Origin: CBDUQI01 sp965369325
Lineage (GTDB): Bacteria; Pseudomonadota; Gammaproteobacteria; Steroidobacterales; JBCBZW01
Direction of reading: 5' to 3'
NCBI GenBank assembly: GCA_965369325.1
Contig: CBDUQI010000021.1
Span: 1 to 43,494, forward strand
Length of the DNA stretch: 43,494 nucleotides
Shown one piece after another: positions 11,301 to 20,108 of the stretch (the first letter of the stretch is position 1; every line of letters begins with the position of its first letter). The notes under the pieces were generated by a model, which ran no database searches, had not been told where the DNA came from, and saw nothing but the letters and a program-made list of their open reading frames with translations. The position numbers and the translations under genes were made by a program.

Positions 11301-12629
11301 CTCAATCAGCACTGGCTCAAATGCCTGGATGCCTAGACGGTGCAGCGTCGGCGCACGGTTAAGCATCACCGGATGCTCGCGAATCACCTGCTCCAGGATG
11401 TCCCAGACTTCTGGTCCTTCACGCTCAACCAGACGCTTGGCGGCCTTGATTGTTGCCGCCTCGCCGCGCAGCTGCAGCTTGGAGAAAATAAACGGTTTGA
11501 ACAGCTCCAGCGCCATCTTCTTGGGAATGCCGCACTGGTGCAGTTTGAGCGTCGGGCCTACCACGATCACCGAGCGACCGGAGTAATCCACACGCTTGCC
11601 CAGCAGGTTCTGGCGGAAGCGTCCCTGCTTGCCCTTGATCATGTCGGCCAGCGACTTCAGCGGGCGCTTGTTAGTGCCGGTGATGGCACGACCACGACGG
11701 CCGTTGTCCAGCAGCGCGTCAACCGATTCCTGCAACATGCGCTTCTCGTTGCGCACGATGATGTCCGGGGCGTTCAGCTCCAGCAGGCGGCGCAGACGAT
11801 TGTTGCGGTTAATCACTCGGCGGTACAGATCGTTCAAATCCGAGGTGGCAAAGCGACCACCGTCCAGTGGTACCAGAGGACGCAGGTCCGGCGGCAATAC
11901 CGGCAGCACGGTGAGCACCATCCACTCGGGATGGTTGCCGGAATCCAAAAATGACTCCAGTAATTTCAGACGTTTGGACAAGCGCTTAATCTTGGTCTCG
12001 GAGCTGGTGCCAGCCATCTCCTCGCGCACTTTGGTCACTTCGTCTTCAAGCTCGATGGTCACCAGCAGTTCGTGCACAGCCTCGGCGCCCATGCGCGCGT
12101 CAAACTCATCGCCATGCTCTTCGATTGCATCCAGATAGCCCTCATCGGAGAGCAACTGCCCCCGCTGCAGCGGCGTCATACCCGGGTCGATGACCACGAA
12201 GGCCTCAAAGTACAGAATGCGTTCAATCTCACGCAGCGTCATGTCCAGCATCAGGCCAATGCGCGAAGGCAGCGACTTGAGGAACCAAATGTGCGCCACC
12301 GGGCTGGCCAGCTCAATGTGCCCCATGCGCTCGCGGCGCACCTTGGACTGAGTGACCTCAACCCCGCACTTCTCGCATACCACACCGCGATGTTTCAGGC
12401 GTTTGTATTTGCCGCACAGACACTCGTAGTCCTTAACCGGACCGAAGATCTTGGCGCAAAACAGACCATCACGTTCCGGCTTGAAAGTCCGGTAGTTGAT
12501 GGTCTCCGGCTTTTTAACTTCGCCGAACGACCATGAACGAATCATGTCTGGGGATGCCAGGCCGATGCGAATGCCGTCGAAGTCCTCGACCGGCGCGTAC
12601 TGCCTGAAAAGCTTGAGTAGGTCTTTCAT
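8382..12629 (-). CDS. rpoC: DNA-directed RNA polymerase subunit beta'
   Basis: This is the largest core RNA polymerase subunit and carries the active-site Mg2+ ligands. The 1415-residue product (E. coli 1407) starts MKDLLKLFRQY. It has the N-terminal zinc ribbon (Cys70, Cys72, Cys85, Cys88), the catalytic NADFDGDQM motif near residue 460, a second zinc site (CTTRYGVCAMCYG) and the QSIGEPGTQLTMRTFHIGG segment of the trigger loop. The C-terminus ends in a short acidic, alanine-rich tail. The ATG at 12629 has AGGTGG as ribosome binding site. It lies 131 bp after rpoB. Identification is secure. Confidence 0.99.
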   Translation of the reverse strand: MKDLLKLFRQYAPVEDFDGIRIGLASPDMIRSWSFGEVKKPETINYRTFKPERDGLFCAKIFGPVKDYECLCGKYKRLKHRGVVCEKCGVEVTQSKVRRERMGHIELASPVAHIWFLKSLPSRIGLMLDMTLREIERILYFEAFVVIDPGMTPLQRGQLLSDEGYLDAIEEHGDEFDARMGAEAVHELLVTIELEDEVTKVREEMAGTSSETKIKRLSKRLKLLESFLDSGNHPEWMVLTVLPVLPPDLRPLVPLDGGRFATSDLNDLYRRVINRNNRLRRLLELNAPDIIVRNEKRMLQESVDALLDNGRRGRAITGTNKRPLKSLADMIKGKQGRFRQNLLGKRVDYSGRSVIVVGPTLKLHQCGIPKKMALELFKPFIFSKLQLRGEAATIKAAKRLVEREGPEVWDILEQVIREHPVMLNRAPTLHRLGIQAFEPVLIEGKAIQLHPLVCTAFNADFDGDQMAVHVPLSLEAQLEARALMMASNNILSPANGDPIIVPSQDVVLGLYFMTRECVNVPGEGMVFSDVHEVHRAYAAGQADLQARVRVRIPETVVVDGEESTTMPLRETTIGRAILSELLPKQLSFDLVDRDMNKKAISGVINACYRKVGLKRTVVFADQLMYTGFRYATRAGVSIGVDDMVVPQEKGPILDEAETEVKEIEDQYAMGLVTNGERYNKVVDIWSRTNERVAKAMMDKLGTDEVTDSQGKVHKQASFNSIYMMSDSGARGSAAQIRQLAGMRGLMAKPDGSIIETPITANFREGLDVLQYFISTHGARKGLADTALKTANSGYLTRRLVDVAQDLVVTEMDCGTEGGTLMVPLVEGGDVVEPLRDRVLGRVLASPAHHPGTEDVAMEAGTLLDEAGVNDLERMGIDQVFVRSPIACTTRYGVCAMCYGRDLARGHLINQGEAVGVIAAQSIGEPGTQLTMRTFHIGGAASRSAAVSSIEVKNNGIARLHNVKTVTNADGHLVAVSRSGELAMLDDLGRERERYKVPYGAVITIKEGEAASAGTQVASWDPHTHPVITEVGGNLEYVDFMDGVTVNRQIDETTGIESIVVSDPKQRGSSGKDLRPALRLVDDKGNPVLLGNTGNAAAYPLPQGAIISMDENAKVSVGDALARIPQETSKTRDITGGLPRVADLFEARKPKDPAILAEASGVVSFGKETKGKQRLVISFEDGDKHEELIPKWRNLNVFEGERVERGDEIADGEPNPHDILRLKGVEELAEYLVHEIQDVYRLQGVKINDKHIEVIIRQMLRKVEVTGSGDTRYLRGEQVDRAKLMQANEEAINADKEPATFERLLLGITKASLATESFISAASFQETTRVLTEAAVRGVRDDLRGLKENVIVGRLIPAGTGSAHHAERRARRARDAEVDYLKAAEEVVGSVGAAPETAEAGVESAPPAADESAATD

Positions 12630-12691
12630 TCAATCCACCTGCCCTCCGTGAGGGCGTTTGGTTTTTCGTAACTCAACATATTCGGTTAGCA

Positions 12692-12716
12692 CCGTGGCGG
12701 GCAGAGCCTGCCACGG
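12692..12716 (-). other. Hairpins in the rpoB-rpoC gap
   Basis: The 131-bp rpoB-rpoC spacer holds a strong hairpin (CCGTGGC with GCCACGG, inner GGC/GCC, 3-nt loop). A second one at 12641-12655 (GCCCTC/GAGGGC) lies just before the rpoC ribosome binding site. Neither is followed by a minus-strand T-run, so readthrough is expected. They may be processing or stability elements. Confidence 0.5.
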
Positions 12717-12760
12717 GCCAGCGCCAGATTAGTTGCGCCTATGGGTTTGTGCTTTGCAGA

Positions 12761-15700
12761 TCAACTCTGCTCAAGCTCAATATCAATACCCAAAGAACGT
12801 ATTTCCTTCACCAGCACGTTAAACGACTCTGGCATACCGGCCTCCATCTCGTGCGAGCCGTCCACGATGTTCTTGTACATCTTGGTCCGCCCCTGCACGT
12901 CATCCGACTTGACCGTGAGCATTTCCTGCAAAGTGTATGCGGCGCCATACGCTTCAAGCGCCCACACCTCCATCTCACCGAAACGCTGACCGCCGAACTG
13001 AGCCTTACCGCCCAGCGGCTGCTGAGTGACGAGACTGTACGGACCGGTGGAGCGCGCATGCATTTTGTCATCGACCAGATGGTTGAGCTTGAGCATGTAC
13101 ATGTACCCGACGGTGGTCTCGCGATCGAAGTAATCGCCGGTACGCCCGTCGATGAGGCGGGTCTGACCACTGCGCGGCAACTCGGCGAGGTCCAGCATTC
13201 GCTTGATCTCGCTTTCCATCGCACCGTCGAACACCGGCGTTGCCATCGGCACGCCGTTGCGCAGGTTGCCGGCCAACTCACTCACCTCGGTATCATCCAG
13301 AGCTTCAATCGACTCAGTCTTGCCGCCGCTGGCGTTGTACACCTGCTCCAGTAACTCGCGCATTTCGCTAGAGCTGGCCCGGGCATCTAGCAGCCGCCCG
13401 ATACGCCGACCCACGCCTTTTGCGGCCCACCCAAGGTGGGTCTCAAGCACTTGCCCGACGTTCATGCGTGAGGGCACACCCAGCGGGTTCAACACGATGT
13501 CCACCGGCGTACCATCATCGGTGTAAGGCATGTCCTCCACCGGCACAATGGTGGAAATCACACCCTTGTTACCGTGGCGGCCAGCCATCTTGTCGCCCGG
13601 CTGAATCCGACGTTTTACGGCCAGGTAGACCTTAACCATCTTCAGCACACCAGGGGCCAGATCATCACCCGCGGTGATTTTTACTTTCTTGGCGTCAAAG
13701 CGGTTTTCGAACTCGTGGCGCTGTTCTTCAATGCGCTTGGAGGCCGTTTCCAGCTTGTTGTTCAGCTCTTCGTCGCGGATGCGGATTTCAAACCACTTCT
13801 CGCGCGGCAGGCTCATCAGATAATCCTGATCCACGGTCGAGCCGGCCTTCAGGCCATTGGGACCGCCCTCGCTGACTGAGCCAACCAGCATGTTCTGCAC
13901 GCGCTGGAAGATATCTTCCTCCAGGATGCGGCGCTGATCGTCAAGATCTTTACGTACGCTGCTGATTTCGGACATCTCGATGGACAGTGCGCGGGCGTCT
14001 TTATCCACCCCATCGCGAGTAAACACGCGAACGTCAATCACCGTGCCGTCCATGCCCGGGGGCACGCGCAGCGAGGTATCTTTAACGTCCGATGCTTTCT
14101 CACCGAAGATGGCACGTAGGAGTTTTTCCTCCGGCGTAAGCTGGGTCTCGCCCTTGGGGGTGACCTTGCCCACCAGGATGTCCCCTCCGCTCACCTCCGC
14201 GCCAATAAAGGCGATACCGGACTCGTCCAGTTTGGCTAGTGCCGCGTCACCCACGTTGGGGATATCTGCGGTGATCTCCTCGGAGCCCAACTTGGTGTCG
14301 CGCGCCACGCAGGTGAGCTCTTCGATATGGATGGTGGTGAAGCGATCTTCATGCACCAGCCGCTCGGAGATAAGGATGGAATCCTCAAAGTTGTAGCCGT
14401 TCCACGGCATGAACGCGACCAGCAGGTTCTGCCCCAACGCCAGTTCGCCCAGGCTGGTGGAAGGCCCATCGGCCATCACGTCGCCACGCGAAATAACATC
14501 ACCCGCCTTCACCAGCGGGCGCTGGTTGATGCAGGTGTTCTGGTTGGACCGGGTGTACTTGGTCAGGTTGTAGATATCCACACCCGGCTCGCCAACGATG
14601 GTCTCGTTGTCGTTTGCAATTACAACGATACGCGAGGCGTCCACCGAATCGACCAGGCCGCCTCGACGGGCCACCACGGTCACACCGGAGTCAACTGCCA
14701 CGGCGCGCTCCATGCCGGTGCCCACCAATGGGGTGTCGGCACGCAGGGTCGGCACCGCCTGGCGCTGCATGTTCGAGCCCATCAGGGCGCGGTTGGCATC
14801 ATCATGCTCCAGGAACGGAATCAGCGAGGCCGCCACCGACACGATCTGCGAGGGCGAAACGTCCATGTAATCGATACGTTCACGCTCCTCGTTGGAGACG
14901 GTCTTGAACTCGTTCATGTGACGGCAAGCGATTAAATCGTCAATCAGCTCGCCACGCTCACCCAGACCGGCGTTGGCCTGGGCGATCATGTACTGGCCTT
15001 CTTCAATCGCCGACAGGTACTCAATGTCGTCGGTCACGCGGCCTTCGCTCACCCTACGGTAGGGCGTCTCGAGGAAACCGTACTCGTTGGTGCGCGCATA
15101 GGTCGCAAGCGAGTTGATCAGTCCGATATTCGGCCCTTCAGGAGTCTCAATCGGGCACACACGACCGTAGTGAGTGGGGTGTACATCACGCACCTCAAAG
15201 CCCGCGCGCTCACGCGTCAACCCGCCAGGGCCAAGCGCCGAGACGCGCCGCTTATGCGTCACTTCCGACAGCGGGTTGTTCTGATCCATAAACTGGGAGA
15301 GCTGGCTGGAGCCGAAGAACTCTTTCACTGCGGCCGCCACCGGTTTAGCGTTGATCATCTCCTGCGGCATCAGCCCTTCGGATTCGGCCAGCGTCAGACG
15401 CTCTTTGACCGCACGCTCCACGCGCACCAGACCAATGCGGAATGCGTTCTCCGCCATTTCGCCTACGCTGCGTACGCGCCGGTTACCCAAGTGATCAATG
15501 TCATCAATCTGCCCATCGCCGTTGCGGATGGAGATGATGGTCTTCAGCACATCGATCACATCGGAGCTGTCACCAAACTCCTCGCACAGCCCTTTAGCGA
15601 AGTCGTCATCCCGTGTGCCCAGGTACAGCCCGTCAAACAGGATACCGCAACCGGTGACCGCATCGCGGCCCACACGACGGTTGAACTTCATCCGGCCAAC

Positions 15701-16915
15701 AGCGGACAGATCGTAACGCTCGGGATTAAAGAACAAGTTATGGAACAGGTTCTCAGCCGCATCTTTGGTCGGCGGCTCACCCGGGCGCATCATGCGGTAA
15801 ATCTCTACCAGCGCCTCGATCCGTGAGGTGGTAGGGTCGATCGACAACGTATTGGAGATATACGGCCCGCGGTCCAGATCATTCACGTACAGCGTGTTGA
15901 GTTCCTCAACGCCGATCTCAAGCAGGACGTCGATCTTCTCTTCAGTTAACTCTTCGTTAGCCTTGGCTAGCAGCTCGCCGGTTTCCGGATCAGGCACATC
16001 GTGGGCCAGTATCTTGCCCACTAGGTACCGCTGCGGTACCGGCAACACTTCCACGCCGGCGTTTTCCAACGCTCGGATATGGCGACGGGTTACGCGCTGG
16101 TCTTCCTCGACCACCACTTCCTTGCCAATACGAATGTCGAACATGGCTGTCTCGCCCAGCAGGCGCTCCGGCACCAGGTCGAGCAACAGACCTTTCTTGG
16201 AAACCGTGAAATGATTGGTCTCGAAGAAGATATCCAGAATCTGCTGATCCGAATAACCAAGCGCGCGCAACAACACCGTGACCGGCAATTTGCGGCGGCG
16301 GTCAATACGCGCGAACAGTGAATCTTTGGCGTCGAACTCAAAGTCCAGCCACGAGCCACGGTAAGGGATGACCCTGGCGGAGAACAACAGTTTGCCGGAG
16401 GAGTGCGATTTGCCCTTATCGTGGTCAAAGAACACACCCGGCGAGCGGTGCAGCTGCGACACAATCACCCGCTCGGTACCGTTGATGATGAACGTGCCGT
16501 TGTCGGTCATCAGCGGCAGTTCGCCCAGATAAACCTCCTGCTCGCGCACATCCTTAATGACTTTCTCGCTGCCACTGGCTTCCTTGTCGTAAATAACAAG
16601 GCGCACTTTCACGCGCAGCGGCGCCGCGTAGGTCAACCCACGCAATTGGCATTCTTTTACATCGAATGGGGGTTCACCCAATCGATAGCTCACATACTCC
16701 AATGCCGCATTGCCCGAGTAACTGACAATAGGGAACACTGAATTGAAAGCCGCGTGCAGACCCTGGTCGTTACGCTGATCCGCATTCGCGTCCTCTTGCA
16801 GGAACTTCCTGTAAGAATCCAACTGGATAGACAGCAGATACGGCACCTGCAAAATACTGGGCCGTTTGCCGAAATCCTTACGGATACGCTTTTTCTCTGT
16901 AAAAGAATAAGCCAT
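12761..16915 (-). CDS. rpoB: DNA-directed RNA polymerase subunit beta
   Basis: This core RNA polymerase subunit forms much of the active-site cleft and the rifampicin pocket. The 1384-residue protein (E. coli 1342) opens MAYSFTEKKRIRKDFGKRP. The rifampicin region reads SSQLSQFMDQNNPLSEVTHK and continues into RRVSALGPGG, so the positions equivalent to Asp516, His526 and Ser531 are wild type. The conserved MPWNGYNFEDSI and GRHGNKGVIS segments are present. The gene follows rplL after a 133-bp spacer with an attenuator-like hairpin. Confidence 0.99.
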   Translation of the reverse strand: MAYSFTEKKRIRKDFGKRPSILQVPYLLSIQLDSYRKFLQEDANADQRNDQGLHAAFNSVFPIVSYSGNAALEYVSYRLGEPPFDVKECQLRGLTYAAPLRVKVRLVIYDKEASGSEKVIKDVREQEVYLGELPLMTDNGTFIINGTERVIVSQLHRSPGVFFDHDKGKSHSSGKLLFSARVIPYRGSWLDFEFDAKDSLFARIDRRRKLPVTVLLRALGYSDQQILDIFFETNHFTVSKKGLLLDLVPERLLGETAMFDIRIGKEVVVEEDQRVTRRHIRALENAGVEVLPVPQRYLVGKILAHDVPDPETGELLAKANEELTEEKIDVLLEIGVEELNTLYVNDLDRGPYISNTLSIDPTTSRIEALVEIYRMMRPGEPPTKDAAENLFHNLFFNPERYDLSAVGRMKFNRRVGRDAVTGCGILFDGLYLGTRDDDFAKGLCEEFGDSSDVIDVLKTIISIRNGDGQIDDIDHLGNRRVRSVGEMAENAFRIGLVRVERAVKERLTLAESEGLMPQEMINAKPVAAAVKEFFGSSQLSQFMDQNNPLSEVTHKRRVSALGPGGLTRERAGFEVRDVHPTHYGRVCPIETPEGPNIGLINSLATYARTNEYGFLETPYRRVSEGRVTDDIEYLSAIEEGQYMIAQANAGLGERGELIDDLIACRHMNEFKTVSNEERERIDYMDVSPSQIVSVAASLIPFLEHDDANRALMGSNMQRQAVPTLRADTPLVGTGMERAVAVDSGVTVVARRGGLVDSVDASRIVVIANDNETIVGEPGVDIYNLTKYTRSNQNTCINQRPLVKAGDVISRGDVMADGPSTSLGELALGQNLLVAFMPWNGYNFEDSILISERLVHEDRFTTIHIEELTCVARDTKLGSEEITADIPNVGDAALAKLDESGIAFIGAEVSGGDILVGKVTPKGETQLTPEEKLLRAIFGEKASDVKDTSLRVPPGMDGTVIDVRVFTRDGVDKDARALSIEMSEISSVRKDLDDQRRILEEDIFQRVQNMLVGSVSEGGPNGLKAGSTVDQDYLMSLPREKWFEIRIRDEELNNKLETASKRIEEQRHEFENRFDAKKVKITAGDDLAPGVLKMVKVYLAVKRRIQPGDKMAGRHGNKGVISTIVPVEDMPYTDDGTPVDIVLNPLGVPSRMNVGQVLETHLGWAAKGVGRRIGRLLDARASSSEMRELLEQVYNASGGKTESIEALDDTEVSELAGNLRNGVPMATPVFDGAMESEIKRMLDLAELPRSGQTRLIDGRTGDYFDRETTVGYMYMLKLNHLVDDKMHARSTGPYSLVTQQPLGGKAQFGGQRFGEMEVWALEAYGAAYTLQEMLTVKSDDVQGRTKMYKNIVDGSHEMEAGMPESFNVLVKEIRSLGIDIELEQS

Positions 16916-16994
16916 TAGGGATTACCCTCGCTTATGACTGACGGAGCGACACTGAATACCAGCATCGCGCTTCAAAAAATTCAAATCGCGCACA

Positions 16995-17024
16995 GGAAAA
17001 GGCCGGCCGCCATAGCGACCAGCC
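16995..17024 (-). terminator. Attenuator-like terminator between rplL and rpoB
   Basis: On the minus strand a 10-bp stem (GGCTGGTCGC with GCGGCCGGCC, two G-T pairs, TATG loop) is followed by TTTTCC. It lies 25 bp after rplL. A partial terminator at this place is known in E. coli, where it lowers rpoBC expression relative to the ribosomal protein genes. The same role is inferred here. The T-run is short, fitting incomplete termination. Confidence 0.75.
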
Positions 17025-17048
17025 TCAGCCTTCGAATGCTCGAAAGGC

Positions 17049-17429
17049 CTACTTGATCTCAACCGCTGCGCCGGCTTCCTCAAGCTGCTTCTTGAGCTCC
17101 TCTGCTTCGTCTTTGGCCACGCCTTCCTTCACCGGAGCGGGCGCGCCCTCGACCAGGTCCTTTGCTTCTTTCAGCCCAAGACCGGTGATGCCGCGAACGG
17201 CCTTAATTACCGGAACCTTGTTGCTGCCGAAGCTCGTCAGCACGACGTCGAACTCGGTCTGCTCTTCAGCCGCTGCGCCTGCGTCACCGCCGGCAGGGGC
17301 TGCTGCCACAGCTACCGGAGCAGCTGCAGATACGTTGAATTTTTCTTCCATCGCCGATACCAGATCGGTAATCTGCATTACCGTCATATCGGAGATTGCA
17401 TCAAGAATTTCTTCGTTTGATAAAGCCAT
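17049..17429 (-). CDS. rplL: 50S ribosomal protein L7/L12
   Basis: bL12 forms the ribosomal stalk that recruits and activates translational GTPases; several copies bind L10. The 126-residue protein has the N-terminal dimerisation domain (LSNEEILDAISDMTVMQITDLVSAMEEKF), an Ala/Gly-rich hinge (about 34-55) and the C-terminal domain with GLGLKEAKDLVEGAP. It lies 76 bp after rplJ. Complete and ordinary. Confidence 0.98.
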   Translation of the reverse strand: MALSNEEILDAISDMTVMQITDLVSAMEEKFNVSAAAPVAVAAAPAGGDAGAAAEEQTEFDVVLTSFGSNKVPVIKAVRGITGLGLKEAKDLVEGAPAPVKEGVAKDEAEELKKQLEEAGAAVEIK

Positions 17430-17505
17430 TTCTAAATCTTTCTCTAGTAAAAAGTGTTACCCAAGTGCATACAGAACGTTCTCTGCAACTCGCACTCCCG
17501 ATAAA

Positions 17506-18033
17506 TTAACCTGCTTCCTTTTGGTCGCGCACAGCCGCGAGGGAGCGGACCAGCTTCGCCGTAGGCTCAGCCATCGTCCTGACGAATTTCGTAATCGGGG
17601 CCTGGATGACTCCAGCCAACATGCCCAACGCCTGATCACGAGTCGGCAGACTCGCCAGACGATCCAGAGCGCCAGCATCAAGCAGTTGTCCACCAATGGA
17701 CACCAGCCTAGTTACCAGCTTGTCGTTACCCTTTGCATAGTCCTTCACCAGGCGTGCCGCTGATCCTGGGTCCTCTTGCGAGAACGCCAGCAACAACGGA
17801 CCGCTAAGCGCAGATCCCATGTTTTCGAATTCCGTCCCTTCCAACGCGCGTGCCGCCAGCGTGTTCTTAACCACTCTGAGATACACACCGGACTCACGCG
17901 CTCTCTTGCGTAACTCCGTCATGTCCTCAACGGTAAGACCACGATATTCCGCGGCAATGGCCGAGTGTGCTTCGGCCGCTACTGTGTTGACCTCGGAAAC
18001 CACGGCTTGCTTTTGCTCAAAACTTAAAGCCAC
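17506..18033 (-). CDS. rplJ: 50S ribosomal protein L10
   Basis: uL10 anchors the L7/L12 stalk, and the L10-L12 complex represses its own leader in E. coli. The frame is open for 38 codons upstream, but the family start fits the GTG at 18033-18031 (VALSFEQKQAVVSEV), preceded by GGAGGA seven to eight bases before. This gives 175 residues, within the family range. The segments AHSAIAAEYRGLTVEDMTELR and VVKNTLAARALEGT are typical. The gene follows a recognisable L10 leader. Confidence 0.96.
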   Translation of the reverse strand: MALSFEQKQAVVSEVNTVAAEAHSAIAAEYRGLTVEDMTELRKRARESGVYLRVVKNTLAARALEGTEFENMGSALSGPLLLAFSQEDPGSAARLVKDYAKGNDKLVTRLVSIGGQLLDAGALDRLASLPTRDQALGMLAGVIQAPITKFVRTMAEPTAKLVRSLAAVRDQKEAG

Positions 18034-18059
18034 CTGTAGCTTTCCTCCGGCTAAGGTCG

Positions 18060-18262
18060 TACCTGCGAGCCACCAGCAATTGCTGGCAACCCTTCCCATG
18101 GCACCAGATAGTCGGTGCCGTTTGACAGTGACCTCGCCGACTACCACTCAGTAGCCCAACTCGGGTACACCATCTGCGCAGGGGGCCAGTGCCCGATACG
18201 GGCGCCGATCATTACCCCATCAACACCCTAGGGTGCGATTAGGGACCTGCGGTCTTAGACGC
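18060..18262 (-). promoter_or_regulatory. Ribosomal protein L10 leader
   Basis: The minus strand upstream of rplJ contains TCTAAGACCGCAGGT (18259-18245) and, about 60 nt further, CCCCCTGCGCAGATGGTG (18185-18168). The CGCAGG and CCTGCG parts pair. These conserved elements match the L10 leader of gammaproteobacterial rplJL transcripts, where the L10(L12)4 complex binds and blocks translation. The match was recognised from memory of the family; exact ends are approximate. Confidence 0.8.
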
Positions 18263-18297
18263 CACGCTCGGCGCCTTCGCGCCGACCGTGGTTTTTT
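18262..18297 (+). terminator. Plus-strand terminator-like hairpin beside the L10 leader
   Basis: On the plus strand, CCACG-CT-CGGCGC, a CTTC loop and GCGCCG-AC-CGTGG are followed by six Ts, a textbook intrinsic terminator. No plus-strand gene lies upstream, so it would stop antisense transcription. Alternatively the same stem, read on the minus strand, may be the 5' hairpin of the L10 leader and the T-run a coincidence. Confidence 0.55.
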
Positions 18298-18374
18298 GCT
18301 TAAGATGTCACCATCTCAGCGCCAGTTCGCCCGGGTGACGACCAGCGCCCCCCGTACTCGCCGGTAGAATTCTT

Positions 18375-19064
18375 TTACAACGTGCCCTGGTCCACGCCGA
18401 TGCCTGGCCCCATGGTGGTCGAAAGCGTTACCCGCTTTACGTAGATACCCTTGGCCGAGGCCGGCTTGGCCTTGGACAAATCCGCAAGCAACGCCTGCAG
18501 ATTCTCCTTTAACGTACCGGGCTCGAACGTTACCGTACCGATGCCGCAATGGATGATGCCCGACTTGTCTGTGCGGTAGCGCACTTGACCAGCCTTTGCG
18601 TTGTTCACAGCCGTCGCCACATCTGGCGTGACCGTACCCACTTTCGGGTTAGGCATAAGACCACGCGGGCCCAAAATCTGCCCGAGCCGACCCACCACGC
18701 GCATGGCGTCCGGAGTGGCGATGACGACATCGAAGTCCATCCGGCCGCCCTTTATCTCTTCGGCCAAATCTTCAAAGCCCACGATGTCCGCACCGGCGTC
18801 TTCTGCCAGCTTCACGTTGTCGCCCTGGGCGAACACGGCTACGCGCACGCTCTTGCCAGTGCCATGCGGTAACACGGTCGAGCCACGTACCACTTGATCG
18901 GATTTACGCGGGTCAACGCCCAGGTTCACTGAGACGTCCACCGACTCGGTGAACTTAGCTGATGCCATCTCTTTAAGCATGTTCAGGGCGTCATCCACCG
19001 GGTACAACTTGTCGCGGTCGACATTCTCGCGGAAGGACTGCTTGCGCTTGCTCAACTTAGCCAT
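18375..19064 (-). CDS. rplA: 50S ribosomal protein L1
   Basis: uL1 forms the mobile L1 stalk that helps release deacylated tRNA. In E. coli it represses the rplKA mRNA. The 229-residue product starts MAKLSKRKQSFRENV and contains the GPRGLMPNPKVGTV signature. Its ATG overlaps the rplK stop by one base (TAATG), so the two are translationally coupled. Confidence 0.98.
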   Translation of the reverse strand: MAKLSKRKQSFRENVDRDKLYPVDDALNMLKEMASAKFTESVDVSVNLGVDPRKSDQVVRGSTVLPHGTGKSVRVAVFAQGDNVKLAEDAGADIVGFEDLAEEIKGGRMDFDVVIATPDAMRVVGRLGQILGPRGLMPNPKVGTVTPDVATAVNNAKAGQVRYRTDKSGIIHCGIGTVTFEPGTLKENLQALLADLSKAKPASAKGIYVKRVTLSTTMGPGIGVDQGTL

Positions 19065-19498
19065 TACTTCACTCCCTCCGTCTCCAGCCCCATGCTGCGA
19101 GCAGTGCCGGCGATGGTACGCACGGCGGCGTCCATATCGGCTGCCGTCAGGTCCGGCTGTTTGGCGGTCGCAATGTCTTCGAGCTGCGCACGAGTCACTT
19201 TACCAACCTTCTTCAGGTTGGGCTCACCGCTGCCTTTTTCAACACCTGCCGCCTTGCGCAGCAACACGGCCGCGGGCGGGGTTTTGGTAATGAAGGTGAA
19301 GCTGCGATCGGTATACACGGTGATCACCACCGGAACCGGCAAGCCCTGCTCCATGCCCTGAGTCTGCGCGTTAAACGCTTTGCAGAACTCCATAATATTC
19401 ACACCGTGCTGACCAAGTGCCGGGCCCACGGGGGGGCTCGGGTTGGCCTGCCCGGCCGCTACCTGCAACTTAATGTAGGTTTGTACTTTCTTCGCCAC
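19064..19498 (-). CDS. rplK: 50S ribosomal protein L11
   Basis: uL11 lies at the base of the stalk in the GTPase-associated centre and is needed for RelA activation. The 144-residue protein has the N-terminal proline-rich PSPPVGPALGQHGVNIMEFCKAFN and the C-terminal RNA-binding domain ending ARSMGLETEGVK. It lies 75 bp after nusG and overlaps rplA by one base. Confidence 0.98.
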   Translation of the reverse strand: MAKKVQTYIKLQVAAGQANPSPPVGPALGQHGVNIMEFCKAFNAQTQGMEQGLPVPVVITVYTDRSFTFITKTPPAAVLLRKAAGVEKGSGEPNLKKVGKVTRAQLEDIATAKQPDLTAADMDAAVRTIAGTARSMGLETEGVK

Positions 19499-19573
19499 TG
19501 TCTACTCCCGACGGGTGCTAGCGCCTTGCGGCTCCCCGGTTGGTTGAGTAAGGCCGCCAGGCGGCCAGAGTAC

Positions 19574-20107
19574 TCAGGCCTTTTCGACCTGACCGAATTC
19601 CAATTCCACCGGCGCCGCCCGACCCAAAATCTGGACCGCCACCCGCAACCGGCTTTTCTCGTAATTTACTTCTTCGACCACACCGTTAAAGTCGTTAAAC
19701 GGCCCATCGATAACGCGAACGACCTCGCCCGGCTCGAACAAAATCTTCGGCCGCGGCTTATCGGCACCTTCTTGCACGCGCTGCAGGATCACATCCGCTT
19801 CGCGATCGCTGATCGGGGCTGGCCGATCACTGGAGCCGCCGATAAACCCAAGCACTTTGGGCACTTCTTTCACCAGATGCCAGGTCTCATCGTCAAGCAC
19901 CATCTGTACCAGCACGTAGCCGGGAAAGAATTTGCGCTCGCTGCGCCGGCGCTGCCCTTCGCGCATCTCCACCACTTCTTCGGTGGGCACCAGGATTTCG
20001 CCAAATTTGTGCTCAAGGCCATAGCGGGCAATGCGCTCTTCCAGCGAGCCCTTTACCTTGTGCTCGTAGTTTGAGTACGCGTGCACCACATACCAGCGAA
20101 GCGCCAT
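19574..20107 (-). CDS. nusG: Transcription termination/antitermination protein NusG
   Basis: NusG binds RNA polymerase through its NGN domain (WYVVHAYSNYEHKVKGSLEERI) and binds Rho or S10 through its C-terminal KOW domain (VIDGPFNDFNGVVEEVNYEKSR). The 177-residue length is normal. The start ATG at 20107 lies one base after the secE stop codon, so the pair is very likely co-translated. Confidence 0.98.
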   Translation of the reverse strand: MALRWYVVHAYSNYEHKVKGSLEERIARYGLEHKFGEILVPTEEVVEMREGQRRRSERKFFPGYVLVQMVLDDETWHLVKEVPKVLGFIGGSSDRPAPISDREADVILQRVQEGADKPRPKILFEPGEVVRVIDGPFNDFNGVVEEVNYEKSRLRVAVQILGRAAPVELEFGQVEKA

Positions 20108-20108
20108 A

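Noticed and set aside
18034..18147. Longer L10 start at 18147
   Set aside because: It overlaps the conserved L10 leader. The GTG at 18033 has a strong ribosome binding site and gives the family N-terminus.
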